A DNA stretch of 64,000 nt from MGBC163016 sp964462135 (GCA_964462135.1 CAYWWK010000001.1:173248-237247); one strand, 5' to 3'. Shown: positions 44,794 to 53,625, counted from the first letter of the stretch. Program-made: numbers and translations. Notes: generated from the letters alone by a model not told the origin.

Positions 44794-46065
44794 ATGGAGA
44801 ACAGGGCACTGGAAAAGGCTCGGCAAGCCTATAGACAGGTGGAAGAGCGCTATATCAAGGCACTTGAGGCCAAGGGTCTCATCTTCGATGAGCCGCATGC
44901 CCATGCAGTGGATGTGCGAAGGCTGAAAGAGCAGCTGAAGAAACGCGGTGTCGTCTTCCGCAACGCTGGCGCATCGCTTTCTTTTGGGCATCTGTCCCAG
45001 GCATGCGAGGAGTGCACGGGGGTGAACGGTTCTGAGACCTTCTCCACTACGTTCAAATGCCACAGGGACTGCTACTTCTGCTTCAATCACAACCAGCCTG
45101 ACTATGAGCGGTTCTTTCGGGAGGGGTGTCCCTGGGAGGAGACGCTTGCCCGCAGTGCGTCTGAGAACGAAAGCCTTGCCTGCATCGGCCTGACGGGTGG
45201 CGAGCCGCTGCTGGATGTGGATGAATCCATCCGTTTCCTCACGGCTGCGAAGGAGAGGTTTCCCAAGGCGCACCTGCGGATGTACACCTCAGGGGATCTA
45301 CTGAGCGCTGAGACGGCAGCCCGCTTGCGGGATGCGGGGCTGGATGAGATCCGCTTCAGCGTGAAGGATGACGATTCAGTCGCCATGCAAGGGCGCGTCA
45401 TCGATGCCATGCGCATCGCCAAGGGGTACATCCCGTCCGTCATGGTTGAGATGCCGGTCATTCCCGGTGCGGAAGAGCCCATGAAGAAGCTGCTCAAGAC
45501 GTTCGATGAGGTGGGTGTTGACGGCATCAACCTGTTGGAGTTCTGCTTTCCGTTCTGCCACTGGGATGAATTCGAACGCAGGGGCTTCAAGCTCAAGCGG
45601 CCGCCCTTCGAGGTGATGTATGACTATGGATACTCAGGTGGCCTGGCGGTGTCCGGTTCTGAGGTGCTCATCTTGAAGCTCATGGTCTGGGCTCTTGATG
45701 AGGGCTTGTCACTGGGGCTTCACTATTGCTCCCTCGAAAACAAGCATCGTTCGGAGATTCGCCAGAAGAACGAACGTGCACGCGGGCTGCACCCCTGCCT
45801 CACCATGGATGAGGGGACCTTCTTCCTGCAGGCGGGAAAGGCGTTCGGGCCTGATGTGCTCAAGGTCTCAGAGGTGCTTGGTGCGTTGGGCTGCACTGAT
45901 GTCATCGAAGATGATGAAGAGGATTCCATCACGTTCCCCTTGGCGTATCTGAGCGCCCTTGATGGCTCATCCCTTGATCTCCAAGTGGCCTATTATGTCT
46001 ACGAGACCGATGAGGATGGTGCCTACTTCATTGACGTTGCCCTGCGGGATTACTCGAACGAATAG
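44794..46065 (+). CDS. Radical SAM protein of unknown substrate
   Basis: The ATG at 44794 (MENRALEKARQAYRQVEE) is preferred over the longer frame from 44698. The 423-residue product has an N-terminal helical part. The 4Fe-4S motif CHRDCYFC follows (Cys near 89, 93 and 96), then CIGLTGGEPLLDVDE and RMYTSGDLLSAETA. A C-terminal extension of about 150 residues has no recognised motif. Two cysteines in FKCHRD and ACEECTG precede the cluster. TATAAT at 44781-44786 ends seven bases before the ATG with no ribosome site, so a leaderless transcript is likely. Confidence 0.85.
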   Translation: MENRALEKARQAYRQVEERYIKALEAKGLIFDEPHAHAVDVRRLKEQLKKRGVVFRNAGASLSFGHLSQACEECTGVNGSETFSTTFKCHRDCYFCFNHNQPDYERFFREGCPWEETLARSASENESLACIGLTGGEPLLDVDESIRFLTAAKERFPKAHLRMYTSGDLLSAETAARLRDAGLDEIRFSVKDDDSVAMQGRVIDAMRIAKGYIPSVMVEMPVIPGAEEPMKKLLKTFDEVGVDGINLLEFCFPFCHWDEFERRGFKLKRPPFEVMYDYGYSGGLAVSGSEVLILKLMVWALDEGLSLGLHYCSLENKHRSEIRQKNERARGLHPCLTMDEGTFFLQAGKAFGPDVLKVSEVLGALGCTDVIEDDEEDSITFPLAYLSALDGSSLDLQVAYYVYETDEDGAYFIDVALRDYSNE

Positions 46066-46823
46066 TCCAAGGCTCCCGTGAAGCGGTAGGCGGCATCCGA
46101 AGCCAAGATGATGTAGTTGTCCGCACCGCCGAACTCAGGGTCGGTGGCATCCAGGGCACAGACATGGCGAAAGGCGTCATTCAAGGTGTTCATCAGAGAG
46201 AAGAGCGCGTAGGAGCCCGTTCTGCTCAAGTCTGCCACGACGTTCATGGCATAGATGCCGCCCGGGGCGAGATGGGCTTTGATGTGGGAGAGAAACAGGG
46301 CATCAACCACGTCGTCGGGCATGCGCGCACCTTGGTACACATCATTGATGATGGCGTCATAGACGTCTTCCCGCCCAGCCAGGCAGACCGCGGCATCTCC
46401 TTCGATGATGCGAAGCCGCGTTGATTCTCCTGTGTCGGCCAAGAAGGCCTCCAGTCGATCAAGATAGAAATGCTTCCGGGCTATCTGAATGATGCGAGGG
46501 TCGATCTCCACGACATCGAGCATCAGGTCCTGATGGGTGGTGAGCGCGTGCTTCGGCCATGCGAAACCTCCGCCGCCCAGAAGGAGTACGCGGCGAATGG
46601 GGTGCTCTGGCAATTCTGCCTCGAAGATGGCATCGAAGCGGCGGAAGTACTCGAAGGGAAGCTCGGCCCACCGGTTTCCTTCCAGGCTGGCTGACTGGAA
46701 CGTGCCGTCCAGTTCCATCACGCGCACGCGTCTGCCTTGCGTATCCGGTATGGTCATCACGCTCACGGTTCCAAAGAGGGTGTCATAGGTTCTCTTCGAG
46801 AAGAATCTGTCCAGGAAACCCAT
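46050..46823 (-). CDS. Spermidine synthase-like methyltransferase-fold protein
   Basis: The start MGFLDRFFSKRTYDTLFGTV is chosen inside a longer frame because its ATG overlaps the stop of the upstream methyltransferase (TGATG). The 257-residue protein has the aminopropyltransferase-like parts VLLLGGGGFAWPKHAL, LDVVEIDPRIIQIARKHF, IIEGDAAVCL and YDAIINDVYQGARMP. Polyamine synthesis is not certain; many such proteins have other roles. It converges with the radical SAM gene with a 16-base overlap. Confidence 0.82.
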   Translation of the reverse strand: MGFLDRFFSKRTYDTLFGTVSVMTIPDTQGRRVRVMELDGTFQSASLEGNRWAELPFEYFRRFDAIFEAELPEHPIRRVLLLGGGGFAWPKHALTTHQDLMLDVVEIDPRIIQIARKHFYLDRLEAFLADTGESTRLRIIEGDAAVCLAGREDVYDAIINDVYQGARMPDDVVDALFLSHIKAHLAPGGIYAMNVVADLSRTGSYALFSLMNTLNDAFRHVCALDATDPEFGGADNYIILASDAAYRFTGALDYSFE

Positions 46824-47563
46824 CACGACCTCCGGAAGATGAGATAGCGATTCATGCTGCCCGTTCTGCCGTCGGCAGTGAAGTCGTCCAGAAGACATGA
46901 TCCTGCATCTTCGGCCTTCTGCACCAGGCGGTCTGCCTCCGCGTCGGTGAAGCTGTGGCAGAAGCGCAAGGTTTGGCTGTCGCCCTGCCAATCCAGAAAG
47001 GCATCCCCGTGCGCATCCAAGACGATACCCCTGTCGCGTCGTGCGTGATCGGTGACGCTGCGTGCCTTGTTGGCAAGGCGCTCATCCTGCATGAAGCGCC
47101 ACAGGGACACCACGCAAAGCCCTCCTGGCTTCGTGATGCGGACAAGCTGGCCCATCAGGCGCATTCGAAGCTCTTCGGTGGGAACATGATGCATGAACCC
47201 GAAGCATGCCGTCAGCGAACAGAAGGGAAGCTGAAGGCTTTCCAGGGAATCGCCTTGGGCAAGCAGATGGATGATGTCGGTCTGTCTGCGGAAGACCGTG
47301 AAGCTCTCTGGCGCATCCTCATTGAGAAGCGACGCGCAGGCATCGATCCCATAAGCCACGCCCGAAAGACCTTCTTGACTCAGGAAGCGTTCGAAGCGAA
47401 GGTTGCCACAGGCTATGTCCATGACGGTGATGGGTCCTCTTTCCAGATGTCCCCCAAGACGCCGCCAGCCTTCCCATGCGTCCTGTCGGGTTCGCGAGAA
47501 CGACTGGGCATGCTTCTCATAGAAGTCATTCGTGAGTCGTGCGATATCGTGAGCATAGTCCAT
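46823..47563 (-). CDS. Class I SAM-dependent methyltransferase
   Basis: The ATG at 47563 (MDYAHDIARLTNDFYEKHAQ) lies 24 bases from the divergent elp3 start; a longer frame would run into that gene. The 246-residue product has motif I VMDIACGNLRFERFL, FCSLTACFGFMHHVP and ITKPGGLCVVSLW. The fold and size resemble tRNA wobble-uridine methyltransferases of the Trm9 type. Next to an Elp3 gene that would make sense, since Trm9 methylates the cm5U made by Elp3, but the match is inference. No ribosome site is seen; a -10 TATACT ends eight bases before the ATG. Confidence 0.82.
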   Translation of the reverse strand: MDYAHDIARLTNDFYEKHAQSFSRTRQDAWEGWRRLGGHLERGPITVMDIACGNLRFERFLSQEGLSGVAYGIDACASLLNEDAPESFTVFRRQTDIIHLLAQGDSLESLQLPFCSLTACFGFMHHVPTEELRMRLMGQLVRITKPGGLCVVSLWRFMQDERLANKARSVTDHARRDRGIVLDAHGDAFLDWQGDSQTLRFCHSFTDAEADRLVQKAEDAGSCLLDDFTADGRTGSMNRYLIFRRS

Positions 47564-47571
47564 GGGGTGCA

Positions 47572-47579
47572 AGTATAAT
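47572..47579. promoter_or_regulatory. Bidirectional -10 element between methyltransferase and elp3
   Basis: The eight bases AGTATAAT contain TATAAT on the plus strand (47574-47579) and TATACT on the minus strand (47577-47572). Each hexamer ends eight bases before the ATG of its gene. Both mRNAs would start at or within a base or two of the initiation codon. No clear -35 hexamer is visible on either side. Confidence 0.6.
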
Positions 47580-47587
47580 CGCTGGCT

Positions 47588-49393
47588 ATGGAAGAGGCAT
47601 TGAGGCAGATAGCAAAGCGCATTCGACGGGGTGAGGACATCTCTCCCAGACAGCTTGAGGCCATTCTGCGCAGGGAAAGCCGCAATCTGGCCGAGCCATC
47701 GAAGCGCCTGTCGAAGCGCGCCCTCATGGCCTATTACATGCAGCAGAGAGGCGCCCGCAGTGCGATATGGAGATCGCTTGGACTGACCAAGGAACAAGAC
47801 GATGCCATGATCGGCCTTCTGCGCGCCAAGCCCCGACGGACGGCATCGGGGGTGGCCACGGTCACGGTGCTCACGAAGCCCTGGCCGTGTCGTGCTGATT
47901 GCCTGTACTGCCCCAACGACATCCGCATGCCGAAGAGCTACCTTTGGGACGAACCCGCCTGCCAGCGGGCTGAGAGGTGCCATTTCGACCCGTATCTGCA
48001 GGTTGGTGCGCGCCTCGGTATGCTTCACGGGATGGGGCACAACACCGACAAGGTGGAACTTATCGTGTTGGGTGGGACGTGGTTCGACTATCCCTATTCC
48101 TATCGCCTCTGGTTCGCAAGTCAGCTCTTCCGTGCGCTTGACGATTTCGGGACGGATGCCATGGACGGCGAGATGGACCGTCGACGCCGAATCTACGAGA
48201 ACGCTCCGCAGGCGTCAGAGGGTGCATTGCCTTCACTTCAGATGCGGGTGAACGAAGGTGAACTCACCTACGCCGAGGCGCTCGGATGCCTGCCAACGCC
48301 CCCGAATGCTGACGATCTGGCTGATGTGGTCAGCGAGGACGCACTGATGTCATGGCAGAGGGCGAACGAACGGGCGCAGGCGCGCTCCGTCGGTCTTGTC
48401 ATAGAGACGCGCCCAGACACCATCACGGATGCGTCCCTTGTCGAATTGCGCACGTTTGGCGTGACGAAGGTGCAGATGGGCATTCAGAGCCTGGACGCGG
48501 ATATCCTTCGACGGAACTGTCGGTGTGGCAGTGTGGATCAAGTCGAAGAGGCGATGGGGCTGCTCCGGCTTTTCGGCTTCAAATCCCATGTGCATATGAT
48601 GGCGAATCTGGCAGGATCGACGCCAGAGGCGGATGTGGAGCAGTATCGACGGTTGGTCGGTGATGAGCGCTACCTGCCTGATGAGATCAAGCTCTATCCG
48701 TGTGCCTTGGTGGAAAGCGCTCATCTGACGGATGCCTTCGGACGCGGAGAGTGGGAACCCTATTCCGAAGAGGCCTTGGTTGGATTGCTTGCTGCATGCG
48801 TCGAGGCGACCCCTGCCCATACCCGCATCTCCCGCATGATCCGAGACATCCCCTCCCAGGACATCCTCACCGGATGCCAGAAGACGAACCTTCGGCAGGT
48901 CGTTGAAGCCCACATTGCCTCGGAGGGTCAGCTCCCGTCCATCCAGGAGATGAGGATGCGCGAGGTGGCCACCCGTGATATGGATGCGGCCGTGCTGCAT
49001 CTTGAAGAGGTGGCCTATGCCACCACCAACACCGACGAGGTGTTCTTGCAATGGGTGGACGAGGCGGGCACGTTGGCCGCGTTCCTGAGGCTTTCGCTGC
49101 CACGCATCCCCTCACCCGCAACCGGCGATGACGCCATGATCAGGGAGGTCCATGTCTATGGCAGGACCTCTCGCATGCACGAGAGCAGGGAAGGGAATCA
49201 GCATCTGGGTCTGGGGAGGAAGCTCATAGAGCGAGCGTGCCATCTGGCGCGGGAGGATGGCCGGGAGGCGGTTTCCGTGATCAGCGCGGTGGGCACACGA
49301 GCCTATTATCGGCGCCTCGGATTCGAGGACGCAGGCCTGTACCAGAAATGCATCCTCGATGCTCCAGATCCGGATTGCATCGAGCTTCCGTAG
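47588..49393 (+). CDS. elp3: Elp3-family tRNA uridine modification enzyme (radical SAM + GNAT)
   Basis: The 601-residue protein has the Elp3 layout. An N-terminal basic part binds tRNA. The radical SAM cluster motif is in KPWPCRADCLYCPNDIRMPK, followed by RCHFDPYLQ, HNTDKVELIVLGGTW, ETRPDTI and KVQMGIQSLD. The C-terminal acetyltransferase domain (about 500-601) has HLGLGRKLIERACHLARE and GTRAYYRRLGF. Elp3 makes 5-carboxymethyl-type modifications on wobble uridine of tRNA. It is universal in archaea and eukaryotes but sporadic in bacteria. The spacing CxxxCxxC is shorter than in eukaryotic Elp3. A hairpin with a T run follows the stop. Confidence 0.93.
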   Translation: MEEALRQIAKRIRRGEDISPRQLEAILRRESRNLAEPSKRLSKRALMAYYMQQRGARSAIWRSLGLTKEQDDAMIGLLRAKPRRTASGVATVTVLTKPWPCRADCLYCPNDIRMPKSYLWDEPACQRAERCHFDPYLQVGARLGMLHGMGHNTDKVELIVLGGTWFDYPYSYRLWFASQLFRALDDFGTDAMDGEMDRRRRIYENAPQASEGALPSLQMRVNEGELTYAEALGCLPTPPNADDLADVVSEDALMSWQRANERAQARSVGLVIETRPDTITDASLVELRTFGVTKVQMGIQSLDADILRRNCRCGSVDQVEEAMGLLRLFGFKSHVHMMANLAGSTPEADVEQYRRLVGDERYLPDEIKLYPCALVESAHLTDAFGRGEWEPYSEEALVGLLAACVEATPAHTRISRMIRDIPSQDILTGCQKTNLRQVVEAHIASEGQLPSIQEMRMREVATRDMDAAVLHLEEVAYATTNTDEVFLQWVDEAGTLAAFLRLSLPRIPSPATGDDAMIREVHVYGRTSRMHESREGNQHLGLGRKLIERACHLAREDGREAVSVISAVGTRAYYRRLGFEDAGLYQKCILDAPDPDCIELP

Positions 49394-49395
49394 CG

Positions 49396-49460
49396 TGTAG
49401 CGAAGGCTTCAGCCTTCGTTTTTCAGCAACATCCTGTCCCGTGGCGGGATGTTCGCTACA
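49396..49460 (+). terminator. Hairpin-rich terminator/REP element after elp3
   Basis: CGAAGGCTTCAGCCTTCG (49401-49418) is a near-perfect hairpin followed by TTTTT, fitting a terminator for elp3. Outer arms TGTAGCGAA (49396-49404) and TTCGCTACA (49452-49460) enclose it and a second small hairpin ACATCC/GGATGT. The right arm covers the stop of the convergent thrH gene. Confidence 0.65.
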
Positions 49461-50055
49461 GCACCTCCTTGATGGCTTGCAAAAGCTCATCGTAGGTGGT
49501 GTAGGCGGGAACATCCGGATACTCCTCACGCAGCGCATCGGTGGTGCGGAAGAAGAACCCTGCCTTGGAGTAGAGGATCATCCCCACATCGTTGTAGGAA
49601 TCCCCAGAGGCGATGGTTTGAAGGCCGGCTTCATGAAGGGCCCTCACCGTAGTGAGCTTCGTATCCTTGCAGCGCATCCGGTATCCCGTGATCTGACCGT
49701 CAAGCGATATCACGAGCTCATTGCAGAAGATGGTGGGCCATCCAAGCTTCTCCATCAGCGGCTGGGCGAATTGTGAGAAGGTGTCGGAAATGATGATGAC
49801 CTGGGTCAAGGCACGCAGTTCATCCAAGAAGTCCTTCGCTCCCTCCATGGGTTCCATGCAGGCGATGACCTCTTGAATGTCCTTGATGCCAAGACCATGC
49901 TTGCGGAGCAGGTCAAGACGATATTCCATGAGCTTGTCGTAGTCAGGTTCATCTCGGGTAGTGCGCTTGAGCCCTTCTATCCCCGTCTTCTCTGCAACGG
50001 CAATCCAGATCTCTGGAACCAGCACGCCTTCAAGGTCAAGGCAAACGACATTCAT
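49456..50055 (-). CDS. thrH: ThrH-like phosphoserine phosphatase / homoserine phosphotransferase
   Basis: The start MNVVCLDLEGVLVPEIWIAV at 50055 has AGGAG upstream; the longer frame is not used. The 199-residue HAD-family enzyme has the nucleophile aspartate in CLDLEGVL (a variant of DxDGT), IIISDTFSQF with the threonine or serine site, and ASGDSYNDVGM. ThrH from Pseudomonas is about 205 residues with a similar LEGVLVPEIW start. It dephosphorylates phosphoserine and can move phosphate to homoserine. Confidence 0.88.
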   Translation of the reverse strand: MNVVCLDLEGVLVPEIWIAVAEKTGIEGLKRTTRDEPDYDKLMEYRLDLLRKHGLGIKDIQEVIACMEPMEGAKDFLDELRALTQVIIISDTFSQFAQPLMEKLGWPTIFCNELVISLDGQITGYRMRCKDTKLTTVRALHEAGLQTIASGDSYNDVGMILYSKAGFFFRTTDALREEYPDVPAYTTYDELLQAIKEVL

Positions 50056-50179
50056 CTTGGCGCTCCTATTCGAGTGTTGGTAGGTTATGCTATTCAGTAT
50101 ACGTTCTTGGAATCCATGAAGCATCGCTGGGCAGGGGAGAGTGGCCGGGTCTGGCGGTGAAAGCGGCAGGCGGGAGAAG

Positions 50180-51487
50180 ATGAAGGCATCAAGGCTGACA
50201 GAAGAAGAGATGGCCTCGCTGTCCCAAGCAGGGTCGAAGAAGCTGGATATCCTCAGCCGATGGCTTGACAATCAGCTCACGTGCTCGCATTGCGGGAAGT
50301 GCACGCGAAGGTGCGACATCCTTGAAGGCCCGGGCTTGGACATGGGCCGCATCATCGCTGCCTACGAAAGGATCATGCAGCTTCCCTACGATGAGCAGCC
50401 CGGCGGCATCCTTGCGCTGGCCCAAGAGGATTTCCAGCTCTACCACACGCTCAGACGGTGCTGCTTCTGCGGGCACTGCACGGCTGCGTGCGCCCGCCAT
50501 ATCGGCGCACCTGACCACATGCGTGCATGGCGCGAGCTGTTCATGCGTGCCAACCTCATGCCCCCTGACGACTCCAAGCTTGTGATGGTTGACAACGAAT
50601 GGCATATCTTCAGCGCCTATCGCGCCATCTACCAGATAGGCTATCCCGATGCCATCACGCTTGATACTGCTGCCGAGGCGGGACCGGGTTTGGTTGACAC
50701 GCTGCTGTTTCCCGGTTGCTCGCTGGTTTCCTACGCCCCCCAGGTGGTCACTGCGTTGGGGAAGTGGCTTTCAGGCGCAGGCATCCACTGGGCGCTTTCC
50801 GATGACTGCTGTGGCAGTCCGCTCATGAGTGCGGGCATGTTCGAGCGCGCACGGGATCTGCGGGCTTCCGTCATACAGAAGATGCAGCGCGCCGGCATCA
50901 GGCGCATGGTCACCATCTGTCCGGGATGCGCCGATGAGTTCCGAGAGGACATGCCTGCGGACATAGAGCTCGTTCCGCTGCCGGAATTGCTTCTGGCAGG
51001 TTTGGATGAACGTCTCCGGCAGGGTGTGGACAGTGGTTTCGCCCCACTGGACATTCCTTCCGTCACCTTCTTCGACTCATGCCATGATCGCGAAGACACG
51101 CGCAATGCCAATGCCCTGCGCAAGCTCTTCGCCCGTCTTCTGCCTCATACCGTGCAGGTTGAGATGGATCATGCGCGGCGAGGAACGCTCTGCTGCGGCG
51201 CGGGGGGTGCCGTCTCTTCCTACGATGCTGATATTACCAATGAACGTGTTTGGCGCGTGATCAACGAGGCGAAGCTCACTGGGGCCTCCACGCTGATCAC
51301 CATGTGTCCCACCTGCACCTATACCGTTGCCCAAGCCTGTTTGGCTGCTCCCCAGGAAGGTATCGAGAACCTGCATTACCTTGAGGCGCTTCTTGGCGTG
51401 AGGATAGACTGGGCGGAAGTGTTCCAGCAACTCGGCGATATGTGGACGGGTGAATACGGCCCGTGGCTCAATCAGACCTTCTTCTAG
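50180..51487 (+). CDS. Fe-S oxidoreductase with CCG domains (HdrD/GlcF-like)
   Basis: The ATG at 50180 (MKASRLTEEEMASLSQ) has GGGAG upstream. In the 435-residue protein, two 4Fe-4S motifs CSHCGKCTRRC and CCFCGHCTAAC lie in residues 30-115. Two CCG domains follow: CCGSPLMSAGMFERA and CPGCADEF; then CCGAGGAVSS and CPTCTYT. This is the plan of heterodisulfide reductase D, GlcF and related electron-transfer subunits. No partner flavoprotein lies next to it. The electron donor or acceptor is unknown. Confidence 0.85.
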   Translation: MKASRLTEEEMASLSQAGSKKLDILSRWLDNQLTCSHCGKCTRRCDILEGPGLDMGRIIAAYERIMQLPYDEQPGGILALAQEDFQLYHTLRRCCFCGHCTAACARHIGAPDHMRAWRELFMRANLMPPDDSKLVMVDNEWHIFSAYRAIYQIGYPDAITLDTAAEAGPGLVDTLLFPGCSLVSYAPQVVTALGKWLSGAGIHWALSDDCCGSPLMSAGMFERARDLRASVIQKMQRAGIRRMVTICPGCADEFREDMPADIELVPLPELLLAGLDERLRQGVDSGFAPLDIPSVTFFDSCHDREDTRNANALRKLFARLLPHTVQVEMDHARRGTLCCGAGGAVSSYDADITNERVWRVINEAKLTGASTLITMCPTCTYTVAQACLAAPQEGIENLHYLEALLGVRIDWAEVFQQLGDMWTGEYGPWLNQTFF

Positions 51488-51501
51488 GGAGATGCAAGGC
51501 T

Positions 51502-52332
51502 ATGGCAACGGATGGAACAGAAGCGCAATCGACGAATCCAAAGCGCGCTTCCTTTGGGAATAGGGGACAGGTCACCAGCAGGCCCTCCCGGGACAGCATC
51601 GTCTCGTCATACGCTGCTCAAGATGCGGCTCGGGCACGCAATGCCCGCATGCATTCCCAAGAGGCCGCCCGCTCCTACAATGAGAACTCGCTTCGTCTGA
51701 AGGAGCGGGAGAACCAGCGTCGCATCTTGGAGGCGCAGCGGGCTGAGCAGGAGCGCATGAGCGCCCAGCGGCGGCAGGCCCAACGCGAGATGGACGCAGC
51801 CAACGCACGCACCTATTCCAGCATCCATGAGCAAGAGGCTCACGAGATCACCCGCGCTCACAAGATAGCGCGTCCCCTGAGTTCGCAAGAGAGTCACAAT
51901 CGAACCGTGATGTCGCGTGATGCCTATGAGCGAGAACGGGAGATGCGCGATGCCCTTTCCGCTCGACGAAGTGCACGAACCACCAATCGTGAGGTCATCG
52001 ATGGACGAGGGAGCATCGATTCACGCGCCTTCAATGAACAGAATCGCATGGTTGGGTATTCCGTCAGCGAAGAGGACAAGCCCGCGCCTGCCGTGGACGC
52101 CTCCAATCCCAAGGCGAAGTGGAGATCACATGCGGGGCAGGGTTTTGGCAATGGGGCCCGACCGTGGGTGAACCGTCACATTGATCTGGGTTCGCTTTCC
52201 GATTCCATCAGCGGCAGCGCCAACTACAGCAAGGGTTCTTCGCCCTTCTCGTCTCTGCCACCCTTCGTGCGCGTCGTCATACCACTGCTCGTGCTGCTGC
52301 TCATCGTCCTCATCTTCATCGTGTTCTTCTGA
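51502..52332 (+). CDS. Tail-anchored basic protein of unknown function
   Basis: The start MATDGTEAQSTNPKRASFGN is taken at 51502 after AAGG. The 276-residue product is hydrophilic for its first 250 residues, rich in Arg, Glu, Ala and Gln with a helical coiled-coil-like part (LKERENQRRILEAQRAEQER). It ends in one membrane segment, FVRVVIPLLVLLLIVLIFIV, three residues from the C-terminus. No signal peptide. The bulk therefore faces the cytoplasm. It follows the Fe-S gene by 14 bases and may share its transcript. I recognise no family. Confidence 0.75.
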   Translation: MATDGTEAQSTNPKRASFGNRGQVTSRPSRDSIVSSYAAQDAARARNARMHSQEAARSYNENSLRLKERENQRRILEAQRAEQERMSAQRRQAQREMDAANARTYSSIHEQEAHEITRAHKIARPLSSQESHNRTVMSRDAYEREREMRDALSARRSARTTNREVIDGRGSIDSRAFNEQNRMVGYSVSEEDKPAPAVDASNPKAKWRSHAGQGFGNGARPWVNRHIDLGSLSDSISGSANYSKGSSPFSSLPPFVRVVIPLLVLLLIVLIFIVFF

Positions 52333-52404
52333 CAGCACCTGTGGGGTTTATGCGTTGCCGGCATCTCTTGCCCCACCCAGATGAACCCTACAGCGCGTCC
52401 GTAG

Positions 52405-52422
52405 CGAAGGCTTCAGCCTTCG
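52405..52422 (+). repeat. REP-like palindrome
   Basis: CGAAGGCTTCAGCCTTCG, identical to the unit behind elp3 and preceded by the same GTAG. Without a T run here it is less likely to be a terminator. It lies between the convergent tail-anchored protein gene and uppP. Confidence 0.6.
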
Positions 52423-52475
52423 TCCCCCGAAGGGATCCCATCCGGTACAGGACCCTCCCCGAGGCATCTCAAGCC

Positions 52476-53411
52476 TCATGCCATCAACAGACGCACGCCA
52501 AAGTAACCCAGAACGGCGATGCCCAGCACGATGCGGTAGACGCCGAAGGCGGTGAAGTCGTTCTTCTTGATGTAGCCCATCAGGAACTTGATGGAGATGA
52601 CGGACACGATGAAGGCCGTCATGACGCCGGTGATGAGGACGGCAACCTCCGTACCGGTCATTGCCAATCCAAGCTCGGCGATGTACTTGATGGTCTTCAA
52701 AAGCCCCCAGCCGAACATGATGGGAATCGCCAGGAAGAACGTGAACTCGGCAGCAGCGGTTCGGGAGCATCCGCAAAGCATTCCGCCAATGATGGTGGAG
52801 CCAGACCGCGAGGTTCCCGGCACGATGGCAAGCACTTGGAAAAGCCCGATCTTCAACGCCGTCTTCCAATCGATGTCATCCACGGTCTTTATGGGGAACA
52901 GCGCCATCTCGGCATCGTCGCCATCATCTCCGGCGCCGATGCGGGCATGCTTGCCGCGGGGCGCTCTTGCGGCAAGGAAGGCCGCTTCCCGCTTGCGGTT
53001 GTGGCGTTCAAGCACGATGAAGACGATGCCATAGACGATGAGGGCGGCGGCCACCGTCCAAGCGTTGTGGAAGTGCTCGGTGAAGAAGTCGTCGAAGGCG
53101 ACGCCAATGATAGCGGCAGGGATGCAGCCGATGACCACCATGCCCCACAGGCGCCATGTCTCGCGCTTCTCAGGCGCGGATTTCTTCGGGGAGAGGGGGT
53201 TGAGCTTATGGAAGTACAGGATGATGACGGCCATGATGGCGCCGATCTGTATCACGACCAAGAACAGCTCGCGGAATGCGTCGGATACTTGGAGCTGCAC
53301 GAATTCATCGACGAGGATCATGTGTCCGGTCGAGGATATCGGCAGCCATTCGGTGATACCCTCCACTATGCCGATGAGAAGCGCCTTGAGAATCTCCATG
53401 AATGCTTCCAT
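52476..53411 (-). CDS. uppP: Undecaprenyl-diphosphatase (BacA/UppP)
   Basis: A 311-residue membrane protein. Conserved active-site parts are EGITEWLPISSTGHMIL near the N-terminus and PGTSRSGSTIIGGML in the middle. A hydrophilic insert of about 50 residues (RHNRKREAAFLAARAPRGKH to DDAEMALFPIKTVDD) makes it longer than the usual 265-290. It recycles the lipid carrier of peptidoglycan synthesis and can give bacitracin resistance. AAAGGAG lies before the first ATG; a second in-frame ATG is four codons later. Confidence 0.93.
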   Translation of the reverse strand: MEAFMEILKALLIGIVEGITEWLPISSTGHMILVDEFVQLQVSDAFRELFLVVIQIGAIMAVIILYFHKLNPLSPKKSAPEKRETWRLWGMVVIGCIPAAIIGVAFDDFFTEHFHNAWTVAAALIVYGIVFIVLERHNRKREAAFLAARAPRGKHARIGAGDDGDDAEMALFPIKTVDDIDWKTALKIGLFQVLAIVPGTSRSGSTIIGGMLCGCSRTAAAEFTFFLAIPIMFGWGLLKTIKYIAELGLAMTGTEVAVLITGVMTAFIVSVISIKFLMGYIKKNDFTAFGVYRIVLGIAVLGYFGVRLLMA

Positions 53412-53625
53412 GGTCTTGCCTGCTCCTTTCTTGATGCAACTCCCTCGGGAATGATGACAAATATGCCCTAAGAGGGCAACCTTGGAATCAGCGTCGGTCT
53501 ATCCTTTACAGGAAATTGACGATGCATCCACGCATGAGGCGCAATCGGATGGATCGGACGCATCTGTGCGGGTGATGTTCCTATCCTTGTCCCTTGACGA
53601 AGGATGCGCATCGCAAGGAGAGATC

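Noticed and set aside
52341..53471. A 376-codon plus-strand frame opposite uppP
   Set aside because: Antisense of a recognised membrane protein gene; the translation is charged low-complexity sequence without motif.
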